From: Notospermus geniculatus
Taxonomy: Eukaryota > Nemertea > Pilidiophora > Heteronemertea > Lineidae
Assembly: GCA_002633025.1 (NCBI GenBank)
Contig: NMRB01000584.1
Span: forward strand, 107,886-171,885
Length of the DNA: 64,000 bases
Reading direction: 5' to 3'
Of the stretch, positions 35,491 through 46,739 are shown piece after piece; position 1 is the first letter of the stretch; each line of letters begins with the position of its first letter. Made by a program: the position numbers and the translations under genes. The notes beneath the pieces are model-generated. The model was given only the letters and a program-made list of their open reading frames with translations. It did not search any database and was not told where the DNA came from.

Positions 35491-36777
35491 TGAAATATCA
35501 TTGGCACTCGGCTTTCGAGTTACAGCTGCTTCGTTTCGTTACTCTCAGATCAATTATCGGTTCGATTACCTCTACCCGAGGTTTATAAATCTCCCTAAGG
35601 ATGAGACGAGATAATGAATCAATATAGAAATGGGCTATTGGGATTTTGATACAGGCCGTGGATCGGTTTGCCATTCCCGAAGTATTCTTTCTTTTCCCCC
35701 ATTAAACTAGCAGCGACACCTGAGGCGACTGTTTTTGTTCAATATTCCTTTGCAACTTCCTCTCCAAGTGGGAGACCGCTCCGCCTACTCAGTTGACATC
35801 GTCAGTCAAATAGCCACTCCTCTTTAAAAGTGAGCCGTTCGCGTAACGTGCTGAGTGATGGCGAACCATAAAACGGAAGTGACGTCAAAATGACTTACCA
35901 AAGCTGCTCTACAGGGTGGTTTGGAATAATTGTCCCTCGAAATTGCACACCTTCCTTGGCCACCCTGTATAGGGTAGACTGGTTCGCTGCTTCCCGTCAA
36001 GCTGGCAAGCGCCACCCAGGGAGCGCCACGGGAACCAGTCAGAGACGGGTACCAGCCTAATCCACAGGTTGGAAAACGTTGCATGCAATTCGACTAACAT
36101 CGACGAAGCTCTAATTAAAGAACACACGCAGCTTATCAACGTGTATTAATCTCGGGCTGAGAACTCATGATACATACCCAGGTGCCGCTGACAAAACAGA
36201 CGAGAAGTCCAAATGTCAAATATCACGTGACCTGGAGCCGCCATCAGAGACTGGTGTAATCATTGATGCGGGAGATCATGTTATAACAGTTGGATAGTGG
36301 CACAGCACTTGCTTATTCCCAGCAATTTACACCAAAGCTGGCAAGAAATCACCTCCGCTGTATACAGCTGTAGCCGCCACCATTTTTTCCTCCCGACGCT
36401 GTCACATGCATGTATCATTTTTAGATTCCGTTCACGCAACCAGAATGTACCTAATAGTAAAAGTACGTTCACACTTAACGAAATAGCGTGTTGGTCCGTC
36501 CCATCACAGACACCCCAAAAAAAACCAACGCCGAAAGTTCAACTTTACTTGAAGTTAAGTCGTTCCTAAACAATACGGGGATACTGAGCGATAAGAACAC
36601 CGGTAGATGTTGCACCGGCTCCGCATATAGCTCATCACCTGATATCCACACAAAAGGAAAGGCTGATAACATCACGAGGGATTCATTTTCGTCATTTTCC
36701 CGACAATACCTGCCGTACCACTAATACCATGATACAATGGCGGTATCTTTCATCTTGTAAATAGGCCTATCCCTTAG

Positions 36778-37725
36778 NNNNNNNNNNNNNNNNNNNNNNN
36801 NNNNNNNNNNNNNNNNNNNNNNNNNNNNNNNNNNNNNNNNNNNNNNNNNNNNNNNNNNNNNNNNNNNNNNNNNNNNNNNNNNNNNNNNNNNNNNNNNNNN
36901 NNNNNNNNNNNNNNNNNNNNNNNNNNNNNNNNNNNNNNNNNNNNNNNNNNNNNNNNNNNNNNNNNNNNNNNNNNNNNNNNNNNNNNNNNNNNNNNNNNNN
37001 NNNNNNNNNNNNNNNNNNNNNNNNNNNNNNNNNNNNNNNNNNNNNNNNNNNNNNNNNNNNNNNNNNNNNNNNNNNNNNNNNNNNNNNNNNNNNNNNNNNN
37101 NNNNNNNNNNNNNNNNNNNNNNNNNNNNNNNNNNNNNNNNNNNNNNNNNNNNNNNNNNNNNNNNNNNNNNNNNNNNNNNNNNNNNNNNNNNNNNNNNNNN
37201 NNNNNNNNNNNNNNNNNNNNNNNNNNNNNNNNNNNNNNNNNNNNNNNNNNNNNNNNNNNNNNNNNNNNNNNNNNNNNNNNNNNNNNNNNNNNNNNNNNNN
37301 NNNNNNNNNNNNNNNNNNNNNNNNNNNNNNNNNNNNNNNNNNNNNNNNNNNNNNNNNNNNNNNNNNNNNNNNNNNNNNNNNNNNNNNNNNNNNNNNNNNN
37401 NNNNNNNNNNNNNNNNNNNNNNNNNNNNNNNNNNNNNNNNNNNNNNNNNNNNNNNNNNNNNNNNNNNNNNNNNNNNNNNNNNNNNNNNNNNNNNNNNNNN
37501 NNNNNNNNNNNNNNNNNNNNNNNNNNNNNNNNNNNNNNNNNNNNNNNNNNNNNNNNNNNNNNNNNNNNNNNNNNNNNNNNNNNNNNNNNNNNNNNNNNNN
37601 NNNNNNNNNNNNNNNNNNNNNNNNNNNNNNNNNNNNNNNNNNNNNNNNNNNNNNNNNNNNNNNNNNNNNNNNNNNNNNNNNNNNNNNNNNNNNNNNNNNN
37701 NNNNNNNNNNNNNNNNNNNNNNNNN
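36778..37725. other. assembly gap, 948 Ns
   Basis: A run of N. The right edge coincides exactly with the start of a near-perfect hairpin (37726-37876), a likely cause of the break. Confidence 1.
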
Positions 37726-37876
37726 AGCGGGTGATCCACTGTTGCGATTTTGGCTTGAGACGGGGTTGCGTTCCCTTGCGATTACCTTATATGGCAATCG
37801 GAAGTCCTTATAAGGTAATCGCAAGGGAACGCAACCCCGTCTCAAGCCAAAATCGCAACAGTGGATCACCCGCTTT
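37726..37876. mobile_element. hairpin MITE, family copy 2
   Basis: This is an almost perfect 150-bp palindrome: AGCGGGTGATCCACTG at the left, CAGTGGATCACCCGCT at the right. It belongs to the same family as 15610-15773. Its left edge is the assembly gap. Confidence 0.85.
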
Positions 37877-39051
37877 AGCTTCCGTGTGTCAGATTGGAAT
37901 GCAGTAGGCACAATTGAGACGCCACATTTGCATGTCGGCCATCTTGATTGCTATCCGCATGCTACACCGGAAGTTCACAAGCCACCTAGCGGTTGGACTG
38001 CACACCAGTCTTTGGTACGATAACCTGCAGGGACGTCACATTAGCTCATAATTCTTGTTCCTGCCATCAGTCGGATGAAGAGGGAGTAGATAGGTACCGT
38101 CAGGATCAAAGCACTACACGGTTTCTGTAAACAAGATGTTTACCCCAGAGCGTCAGGCGCCATAGCTTTTAGCAAGTCGCATGCCGCTTGAGGCCATGCA
38201 GCTCAACATAAACGGGTTAGCCCTCGAGGTGATAATGTCATGAAATACAGATGACAGGAATTGTATTGACGCTAAGTGAGAAGGCAGTGTCGGACCAAAG
38301 CGATTTTCGCCATTAGCACTTGCCCACTTTGAGTCATTCTAACGCGTCCGCCCGCCCACATGCACTTGATTGCAGGTGTCAAGAGGGAGTGATGCCCTCG
38401 CTGATGGAATAGTTTGATTTCCAATCGTACTACATGTAATATACAGGTTTTATTTCAAACGCTGTTGACGAACGTACAAATATCAAGTTACCAGGGCTGA
38501 GGTCCATTCATATATTGTCCGGGATCAGATGTCGGGGTTCAAGGTCAAGATCAGGCTTGTTCAAGGTCAGAGATTTGCTGCGAAATCTAGCGTTTGTTTT
38601 GTTTACTCTGTCGGTCTGATTGTGTCCATAGGCTTACGCCATCTTGGGGTCAACATTTGTAAATCACGGACCGGCTGTCCTGCTCACCAAAACGGGCTCA
38701 ACGTCCCAGATCATGATGGGTGTCATTACTTCAGCCTCATTATGACGTGTATGTTCCGGCGAAATATTGATCTCGATATAGGGTCGGAATTCCATTGAGG
38801 GAGTAACGTTTCTTAATCTGTCCCATTGGCGGAAACCTCGTTAATCAAATCGGTTTCCAATTCCAGGGAGGAATCGGTGAAGCACGTTCATCGATCATCG
38901 TAGATGATCGGAACAGATACAACATTCCCAGCAGGAAACTGTCTTCTGACGTCACTTCCTGTCCCTGGCTGACACTCTGACAAATGACCGTTTCGCCCGA
39001 TTCTGACCAAGTGTATTATTTCGGTGAACTAATATTTGAAATCATCCTCAT

Positions 39052-39300
39052 ACCGTGATGGTGCAGTGGTTGAGCTTCGGACTCAAAACCAAGAGGTCAT
39101 GCGTTCGATTCCCGGACGAGTGGCAACCTTGCATTCTGAGCTGATCTGGACTGATCAAGTGGGCGCTGAATGAGCTGCTATACTTGAGTTCCCCTGGAAG
39201 GATTCTCTGTGATAGGCCCTAATAATATTGAGCGCTTTGAGACTGTTTTACACGGTAAAGCGCTCATATAGCATTTAAGAAATATGCACATGATATAACA
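39052..39300 (+). mobile_element. tRNA-derived SINE
   Basis: A tRNA-like head has A box TGGTGCAGTGGTTGAG and B box GCGTTCGATTCCC. A body ends with an inverted pair GAGCGCTTTGAGAC and TAAAGCGCTCATATAGC, a common invertebrate SINE tail. Confidence 0.75.
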
Positions 39301-39412
39301 CTACAAGGTCGTCTCTGAATTTCTCAAATTTTCGACCCCAATCGGGGTCTTCGTTGGGGTCAAAAATTTGCGAAATTCAGAGACGACCTTTGTGTTATAT
39401 CATTTTATGTGT
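39300..39412. mobile_element. hairpin of the AAATTTTCGACCCCAA family
   Basis: AAGGTCGTCTCTGAATTTC is mirrored by GAAATTCAGAGACGACCTTT around TTTTCGACCCCAATCGGGGT. Relatives lie at 56649-56842 and 59405-59440. Confidence 0.75.
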
Positions 39413-41227
39413 CGATCTTTGTGCTTTACTTTGGAAATAAGAAATATGCACAGAAAACAATCAAAATGAATCTCATCTTCCAAAAAAGCCGTGACCTATT
39501 GCTTTGACGATATGACGTAGGTGGACAAGGCTTTCTTCATGACAGTGATGACAGGCAGGAGGGCAATTTCCGAGAGTTGAATATACTGACCATAACCTGG
39601 TCGTATTGGGAAAATATTACTGGTGATCTGAGCCACCGTCCACATGGCTTCTCCAATCAGCTACTTATCTCAATGTAACATCACGCGACCTTTAACGAGT
39701 ATCACTTTTCACCGAACTTTTCGTTTGGTTACACTGCCTTTGATCGCTTGTTTGCGTGGAATCTATCTGAACTTCTGTTCTGATGTTCAAAAATATCATC
39801 TCCTGCATCAGGGAAAGCACAGCATTGCTTCATCTGAAAACCTTCAAATTCTTTCATCTCATTTCCAGGTTAGTTTAGGCTTGAGGCTATGAACGCGAAG
39901 ATCTCTTAAAATAACGATAAGGATTCTGATTTGTGATCGGTGGAACTCAAAACTTCTCAGTCAAATGAGGCAGATTGGATTGGAACAGCGGAAGGGATTG
40001 TTACAGGAAAAAACAAAGCCAGCAAGGCTCTGTTCGTTATTATCCACTGTTGGTATGGTTTGTGAGCAAAGCCTGTTCCACACTCTCAAAATAATCGATC
40101 AAATTTTCTGAATATGCTTATTCCGGGCCCATGACTTTCAAACATTAATCAAAAGGTAAGCCCTTGTTCAGCAACAAAAAAATTGGTCAAAATGTTGAGT
40201 GTTCAGAATAGCCTCTATAGTTTGATCAATCGCAAACCTTTTAATATCAAAAGATACTTCGTTTGAGAGTCGTAAGAAAGACATTGGATGCAGAACCTGG
40301 AAAGATTCTCATCTTTTTTCAGGTCAAAGGTAAAACTGCCGGTATACAACCCAATTCTGCTCCTAGTTCGATACTTATTATTACTATTAAAAAACTGAAT
40401 CTCTGTCTCCACAGGCAAAAATGTCATCTTCTTCCAATTCTCTTGAATATTGTAACCCGAATCGTTTGGGCAACTCCTATAGCATGAAAATATCAACGTA
40501 ACTCATGCATGGATTGTCTCTAAATGTCAACTCATGTTGCCGATACGACCTTATCACTTATCACATTGTTTTTTCCCTCCGCCATTAAGCTATCACGTGA
40601 TCATCCGTGTCATGTGATATCTTGAGTGCGTACAAACACGATGCCCAATAATCCGAAAAATATCAAGCCAAACATGCCAAAGGTAGATAAATCCCGAGAT
40701 GATTAGTATCTGGTACTGTTACATATTGAAAGGAAGGCAAGTTTTTATAAAATATGGGACATAGAAGCTTATCGAAAGGGCAATACGATATCTAAAGTCA
40801 GAGCGGTACTCCAAAGAAATTCTTCCGTCACGCAGCGTTCCTTATGCAGTCCAACAATATGCCTGTATCGTTTATTTGCGGTTGTTCACTTTGATGTAGT
40901 GAACAACAACAATATCTTCCTTCAACCGGAATTGTTCACGTTAATGGGATTTTCTCTGGATTGATATACAAGATATGAAAAATATGGCAACAGACGACAG
41001 GTCGATTTTCAATACTGTATGAGACAGGTTGCAAAAATCTTGGCGTGATATTAAGAAATGATATCTGGGTCTCTGTTATGAAGGATTTTGTGCATAAAGG
41101 CGCCTCTGCACCTGAGAGTTTTCCTGCGCGAGTTGCTCTCTATGGGCAAAGCAACCATAGAAAACTATGGACAGTTGTCACGTGGAGCCTTTACACGAGT
41201 GTCTTAGGCAGGAATTATATCTGTCAG

Positions 41228-41430
41228 TGTTTGTGTGGGTGAGTGTGTCCCCTTATTTTTTGGGAAACGCTGGCAGATAGATCGACATGTTTCTCTGTGT
41301 GTCCCATATTGTCAAGTCGCCGCTTATTCCGTCAGACAGTGTGTGTTTGTGTGTGTGGGTGGGTGGGTGGGTGGGTGGGGGGGGACACTCACAGATGGGG
41401 AACACTGGCAGATGTTACACCGGGTTTACA
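41228..41430. repeat. interspersed repeat, third copy, with G-rich microsatellite
   Basis: It shares TGGCAGATAGATCGACA and GCTTATTCCGTCAGACA with 30962-31135. It is expanded by a GT/GGGT simple repeat at 41338-41386 that satisfies the G-quadruplex rule. Confidence 0.7.
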
Positions 41431-41696
41431 TACGGTATACAGAGACGCGGGCGAACACTGGCATAACAAAGGGTTCATGACCATAAAACCTTTGTTCGCC
41501 GCGTGTCCGTGTACCGTTGATATCTCTATGCAAACTCGACCTTACTTTAGCGTGAGGCTACTAAATCTTCCCCAAAGAAGTCTTCCCGGAGACAGCAATT
41601 ACGAACGTAATTAATGGCAATTTATTCTTGCATTACGGATCAGAAATCTCAATTTGCAATGAGAAACTGGCCTTAATTTCCATGAGTAACTCAAAG

Positions 41697-43229
41697 TACG
41701 TTTGTCCACTCATGCAAACAAGCAAGCAATTCCGCTCCTTTCCTCAGTTGTGAACTTTATACGCCACGAAATGTGTCTTCCTCGTCATGTACATATTGAT
41801 TTCTCTTGGGGTGGAATGTGGTCGTGTTGAATAAAGATAAATGTATTAGGACCAGAATCAATGTAACCAAACGGATTTTCGTCAAAGAAACCTTGACGTT
41901 TTTATATACTTGTCACGGACCATAATCTAACACAAATGATGACTTCATTGATAAGGAAGGACTTAATTATGGCTCGTCATGATTTTCTTCACAATACAGA
42001 CTTTAGAAATGTTTCTAAGTGATTTCGAAGGTGATGCCAACCCCAGGAGAGTGAACCCCCGTCCCTGAGTTATACCTCCCCGTCACTTGGCACTGCCGCC
42101 GATCCGGGGGTGCGTGAAAAAGTGGGCTTCCGCCATCCTTTCCTTGGCAGGCCAAAAGCTCACTGCGGGCAGCTAGGAGCAAGAAACATTTTGCATTGCC
42201 AGCTGCATCTAACAGCAGCTACTATTCGAAAATGTTCTAAACATGGGGAGATTTTTGACCCTTTGGTCAGCAGGTTTTCACCACTTGGTGTCACGCCTCC
42301 CCTTTTCGGAAGTATACTAGATCCGGTGTTGCTTGGTGACCGATGGAAGGGACGTATTTCTCGAATGTCGCCGGTATGGATCAGTTGACTGGTTAGTCTA
42401 ATAGCCATCCTCGGTAACCACGAATGACTATTTCCTCCCCGGTGATGAATTGGTCGAAATCTTCCCAACACCCTGTGCAGCATTTACCCTAGTTCCGAAG
42501 AGGTCTTGAGTGGGTACGTCAATGGGAAATTTGGTATTGAAAAGGAATATTTTGTCCTTCTAGAGTAATAGAGTTATCACCCCGTGCATTCCAATCATTG
42601 AGAGTGACCATCCATAGTGAACTTAGAATACGGCTGGTTACATCTTTGACAAGTTTACCAATCATGGGATAAAGTAGGCCTAAACATGGTAAATCTGAGC
42701 ATCAGACAAAAACGTGCCATCGTCACGATTCCAGTGCAAATTGGTCAAATATCTCGGGTCCACAGGGATGTGCTGACAAAATTTCTTGAACGCGTAACAA
42801 CACGTAAGAAAAAATAGTTTAATAAAAATGTTGAGGGTCTCGCCCCCAGTGGGATTCCACCTAAATACGATATTGTCCCGGGGGGTTTGACAGCGGGTGG
42901 CCGGTCATCATCTCATTATTCCTTGCGCCCTCGCCAACAATATAAACGATTATCCTCACCAAATGGGGCTAAAAATGTTTAGACAGGGTTTTCTCCGAAT
43001 TTCCGAAGCATTATCGTGGGCTATGGAGCTAGGGTTATACAGAGTGTACGCAAGGATTAAGGATATTTTGTTTGAGGGCAGGTGACTCAACCCGTGGAAA
43101 GGGTGCACGTGTCAAGGCCCCGCGGATGTGGAAAAGGCGGCGACTACTTCATGCCGAGACGCCGAAGGGTGCAGACGGCGACGCGTTGGAACGAAATCAG
43201 AATTTTGGGACTCTTCAGATTTCGATGCA
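41697..43229 (+). repeat. segmental duplication, copy 1 (1.53 kb)
   Basis: From TACGTTTGTCCACTCATGCA to CTCTTCAGATTTCGATGC it matches 43319-44849 with a few percent substitutions and several small indels. Both copies carry a 62-codon frame (MAGHHLIIPCALANN ... RIKDILFEGR) and a following one in another frame. A 90-bp unique spacer separates the copies. Confidence 0.9.
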
Positions 43230-43318
43230 TTAGGCAGTATACATCTCCTTGCAATGCTGGCCATGTTTCCACTCAGGGGCTAGAATTGTACCGGGGCTAG
43301 AATTGCACCACTTTACCT

Positions 43319-44849
43319 TACGTTTGTCCACTCATGCAAACAAGCAAGCAATTCCGCTCCTTTCCTCAGTTGTGAACTTTATACGCCACGAAATGTGTCT
43401 TCCTCGTCATGTACATATTGATTTCTCTTGGGGTGGAATGTGGTCGTGTTGAATAAAGATAAATGTATTGGGACCAGAATCAATGTAACCAAACGGATTT
43501 TCGTCAAAGAAACCTTGACGTTTTCGTATACTTGTCACGGACCATAATCTAACACAAATGATGACTTTATTGATAAGGACTTAATTATGGCTCGTCATGA
43601 TTTTCTTCACAATAGAGACTTTAGAAATGTTCCTAAGTGATTTCGAAGGTGATGCCAACCCAAGGAGAGTGAACCCCGTCCCTGAGTTCTACCTCCCCGT
43701 CACTTGGCACTGCCGCCGATCCGGGGGTGCGTGAAGGGCTTCCGCCATCCTTTTCTTGGCAGGCAAAAGCTCACTGCGGGCAGCTAGGAGGAAGAAACAT
43801 TTTGCATTGCCAGCTGCATCTAACAGCAGCTACTATTCGAAAATGTTCTAAACATGGGGAGATTTTTGACCCTTTGGTCAGCAGGTTTTCACCACTTGGT
43901 GTCACGCTTCCCCTTTTCGGAAGTATACTAGATCCGGTGTTGCTTGGTGACCGATGGAAGGGGACGTATTTCTCCAATGTCGACGGTATGGATCAGTTGA
44001 CTGGTTAGCCATCCTCGGTAACCACGAATGACTATTTCCTCCCCGGTGATGAATTGGTCGAAATGTTCCCAACACCCTGAGCGGCATTTACCCTAGTTCC
44101 GAAGAGGTCTTGAGTAGGTAGGCTAACGTCAATGGGAAATTTGGTATTGAAAAGGAATATTTTGTCCTTCTAGAGTAATAGAGTTATCACCCCGTGCATT
44201 CCAATCATTGAGAGAGACCATCCAGGGAACTTAGAATACTTACGGCTGGTTACATCTTTGACAAGTTTACCAATCATGGGATAAAGTAGGCCTAAACATG
44301 GTAAATCTGAGCATCAGACAAAAACGTGCCATCGTCACGATTCCAGACAGCGCAAATTCAGACAGTCAAATATCTCGGGTCCACAGGGATGTGCTGACAA
44401 AAATTCTTGAACGCGTAACAACACGTAAGAAAAAATAGTTTAATAAAAATGTTGAGGATCCCGCCCCAGTGGGATTCCACCTAAATACGATATTGTCCCG
44501 GGGGGTTTGACAGCGGGTGGCCGGTCATCATCTCATTATTCCTTGCGCCCTCGCCAACAATATAAACGATTATCCTCACCAAATGGGGCTAAAAATGTTT
44601 AGACAGGGTTTTCTCCGAGTTTCCGAAGCATTGTCGTGGGCTATGGAGCTAGGGTTATACGGAGTGTACGCGAGGATTAAGGATATTTTGTTTGAGGGCA
44701 GGTGACTCAACCCGTGGAAAGGGTGCACGTGTCAAGGCCCCGCGGATGTGGAAAAAGCGGCGACTACTTCATGCCGAGACGCCGAAGGGTGCAGACGGCG
44801 ACGCGTTGGAACGAAATCAGAATTTTGGGACTCTTCAGATTTCGATGCT
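43319..44849 (+). repeat. segmental duplication, copy 2
   Basis: It is the direct partner of 41697-43229. In this copy a 167-codon frame runs 44692-45195, across the right boundary into unique DNA. Similarity alone does not show it is coding; I recognise no family in it. Confidence 0.9.
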
Positions 44850-45573
44850 TGACGTGTTGTATTCCATATTTCCCGGTGTTTCCGAGCGTGTAATTCGTCA
44901 TAAAGGCCTGTCCTATATTTCCTTGAATAATCTTACGAGGCTCTCTGCGGGGCTTCTCGAGATTCGCGTCATAAAATGTGGGTCAGGGTGCGACAATAGT
45001 TCGCTACCGGTTAGGGATCTGACGTTAGCTCAAGCAGTCGGCGCTCCTAGTGCATTATTTGAGGATTTATTACAAAATTGGATTGTAAAGAACTATCATT
45101 TTTGCATCGAAAGAGTCATGCTCCACACATTTTTGACATATCTTTTTCTTGTTCCTGTCAAGCGGTTCTACCAGTCTTTTGATATTCCATTTTGATTCAT
45201 TCTGGCGAGGATTGTAGCGTCTTTGATCAAATAGAATCATCCATTGTGTTCGTGTCTCGTGTTTACGTGTATACAGGGCCTATGTGACTGTTGTTGGTGG
45301 ACAATTCAAAAGTAGTTCAAAAATGACGTTCGGAATGTTGACTTTTTCACGGAAACGACATGTAATCAGACGTCTTATAACATTTTAATACCGATTTCCC
45401 AGAATTTTGAACCTTACTCAACAATTCCCATGTTTACCCACCAGGTGTACTTAATTGTTTTACCTTAGGGGTTTCAGGCCTCTGACACAACAAACAGCTT
45501 TCAGGATTAAGCAACTTGACGTCGAGAAAGACATTTCAGTCGATTGATACAAACCGGATTAATGGTGGCGACC

Positions 45574-46739
45574 ATGTCTCAACTGGTCTCTCACGGTCGC
45601 CCCGTGGCCGTCTCAGGGCAAGGGTGGTCTCATACCCCCGAATGGGGGCACAAACCTGATGGCATCGGGCGAGGCAGCGCGGTAGACTTCGTCAAAGTGA
45701 ATCTCACCGAAAACAGGAGGAATTTGATGGAGAATGGAAAAGACTACAGGAAACAGCGTTCCATTAGCCTCTGTAATGGCGTCCTGGAATATTCGCATGG
45801 GATGCAGCGAATCATTGAGGAGGATGAGTCTAGGAAATCTGCGGACGGATTCTTTTACGCCCACGGCCCGCGCAGGCGACGTACGAGGACGTGCCGGAGC
45901 GACGCCTGCGTCGTACCTCTGCCCCCACTGGGGACCTCAAAGCCACGATGGTCTACGGGGATTTCACCCCTTCGCCCACCAGTTCCCCGTACGGGAGTAA
46001 GAACAGCATTGACAGTGAACCAGAGATCGGTGTCCAGACTCCTCGGGGGAAATACATCCTGATGCGTTCGGTATCTGAGCCGCAAGGATATCAGGAACGA
46101 AGTTTTGCTCATCAGCGCGGAATGACTCCAACGTCTTTATTTTTCATCCCAATGGAGGGCGGTCTGTTAAAAAACTACGATGTGGAGCTCACCCGTGAAC
46201 CTCACCGCGACCAGGCTTCACCCCATCGGTGTTCACCTCAGGACGAACCAGCAGCGTCGGTAGACAACGGCAGCACAAACGAATACTTCTACCTCAAAGG
46301 ATATAACCATAACTCATACCTTAACTCCTCAAACTCTTCTACTGGCAGCTCAACAAAAATTCTAAAGCATCAAAACGGGTATTGCTCTGACTCCAGTGAG
46401 GATCTCTTAGGCAGCAGCCACGGCAGCACGAACAGTGGCAGCGCTAACAACTGCAACAACGTATCGCGGGTAAATGGCGAAACGAGGTTACAGCACCTCG
46501 TGGACACTCTCGGCCTGGCGACGACGCCGCGCCGTAATGGCTCAAAAATGGATTACTACAGCTCTGATGAAGATGAAGATGACTACGGGTTCCTCAGCCA
46601 TAATTCCTTTGCTTCTCATTCGTCTTCGTATTCTTCAGCTATGCACAAGGCTAAGTCACCGTCAGCCACACGGAGGATCCTGCCGAAAAAATGGCGAACG
46701 AAAACCAGCAAGTTGTTGAAAAGTGTTTGGACTCCGGAG
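45574..46739 (+). CDS. ARHGAP6: ARHGAP6-like first coding exon, frameshift inside
   Basis: The upstream part is open in frame 1 from ATG 45562 or 45574 (the latter GCGACCATGT, better context) and encodes a plausible N-terminus ([17 protein letters not shown] ... [20 protein letters not shown]). The downstream part is open in frame 0 from 45834 and encodes [18 protein letters not shown] through [20 protein letters not shown], ending at the donor GGAG|GTAAGTT. The change of frame falls in GC-rich DNA around 45850-45890 and equals one missing base. If it is real, translation would have to start at ATG 45948 ([13 protein letters not shown]). Runs of Ser, Asn and Gly and an acidic DEDEDDYG patch mark it as disordered. 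Confidence 0.8.

Noticed and set aside
36721-37911. 396- and 321-aa frames
   Set aside because: They consist almost wholly of Ns in the assembly gap.
44692-45195. 167-aa frame beside the RhoGAP gene
   Set aside because: It starts inside the segmental duplication. The copy-1 equivalent is interrupted, and no family is recognisable. Kept only as a remark.
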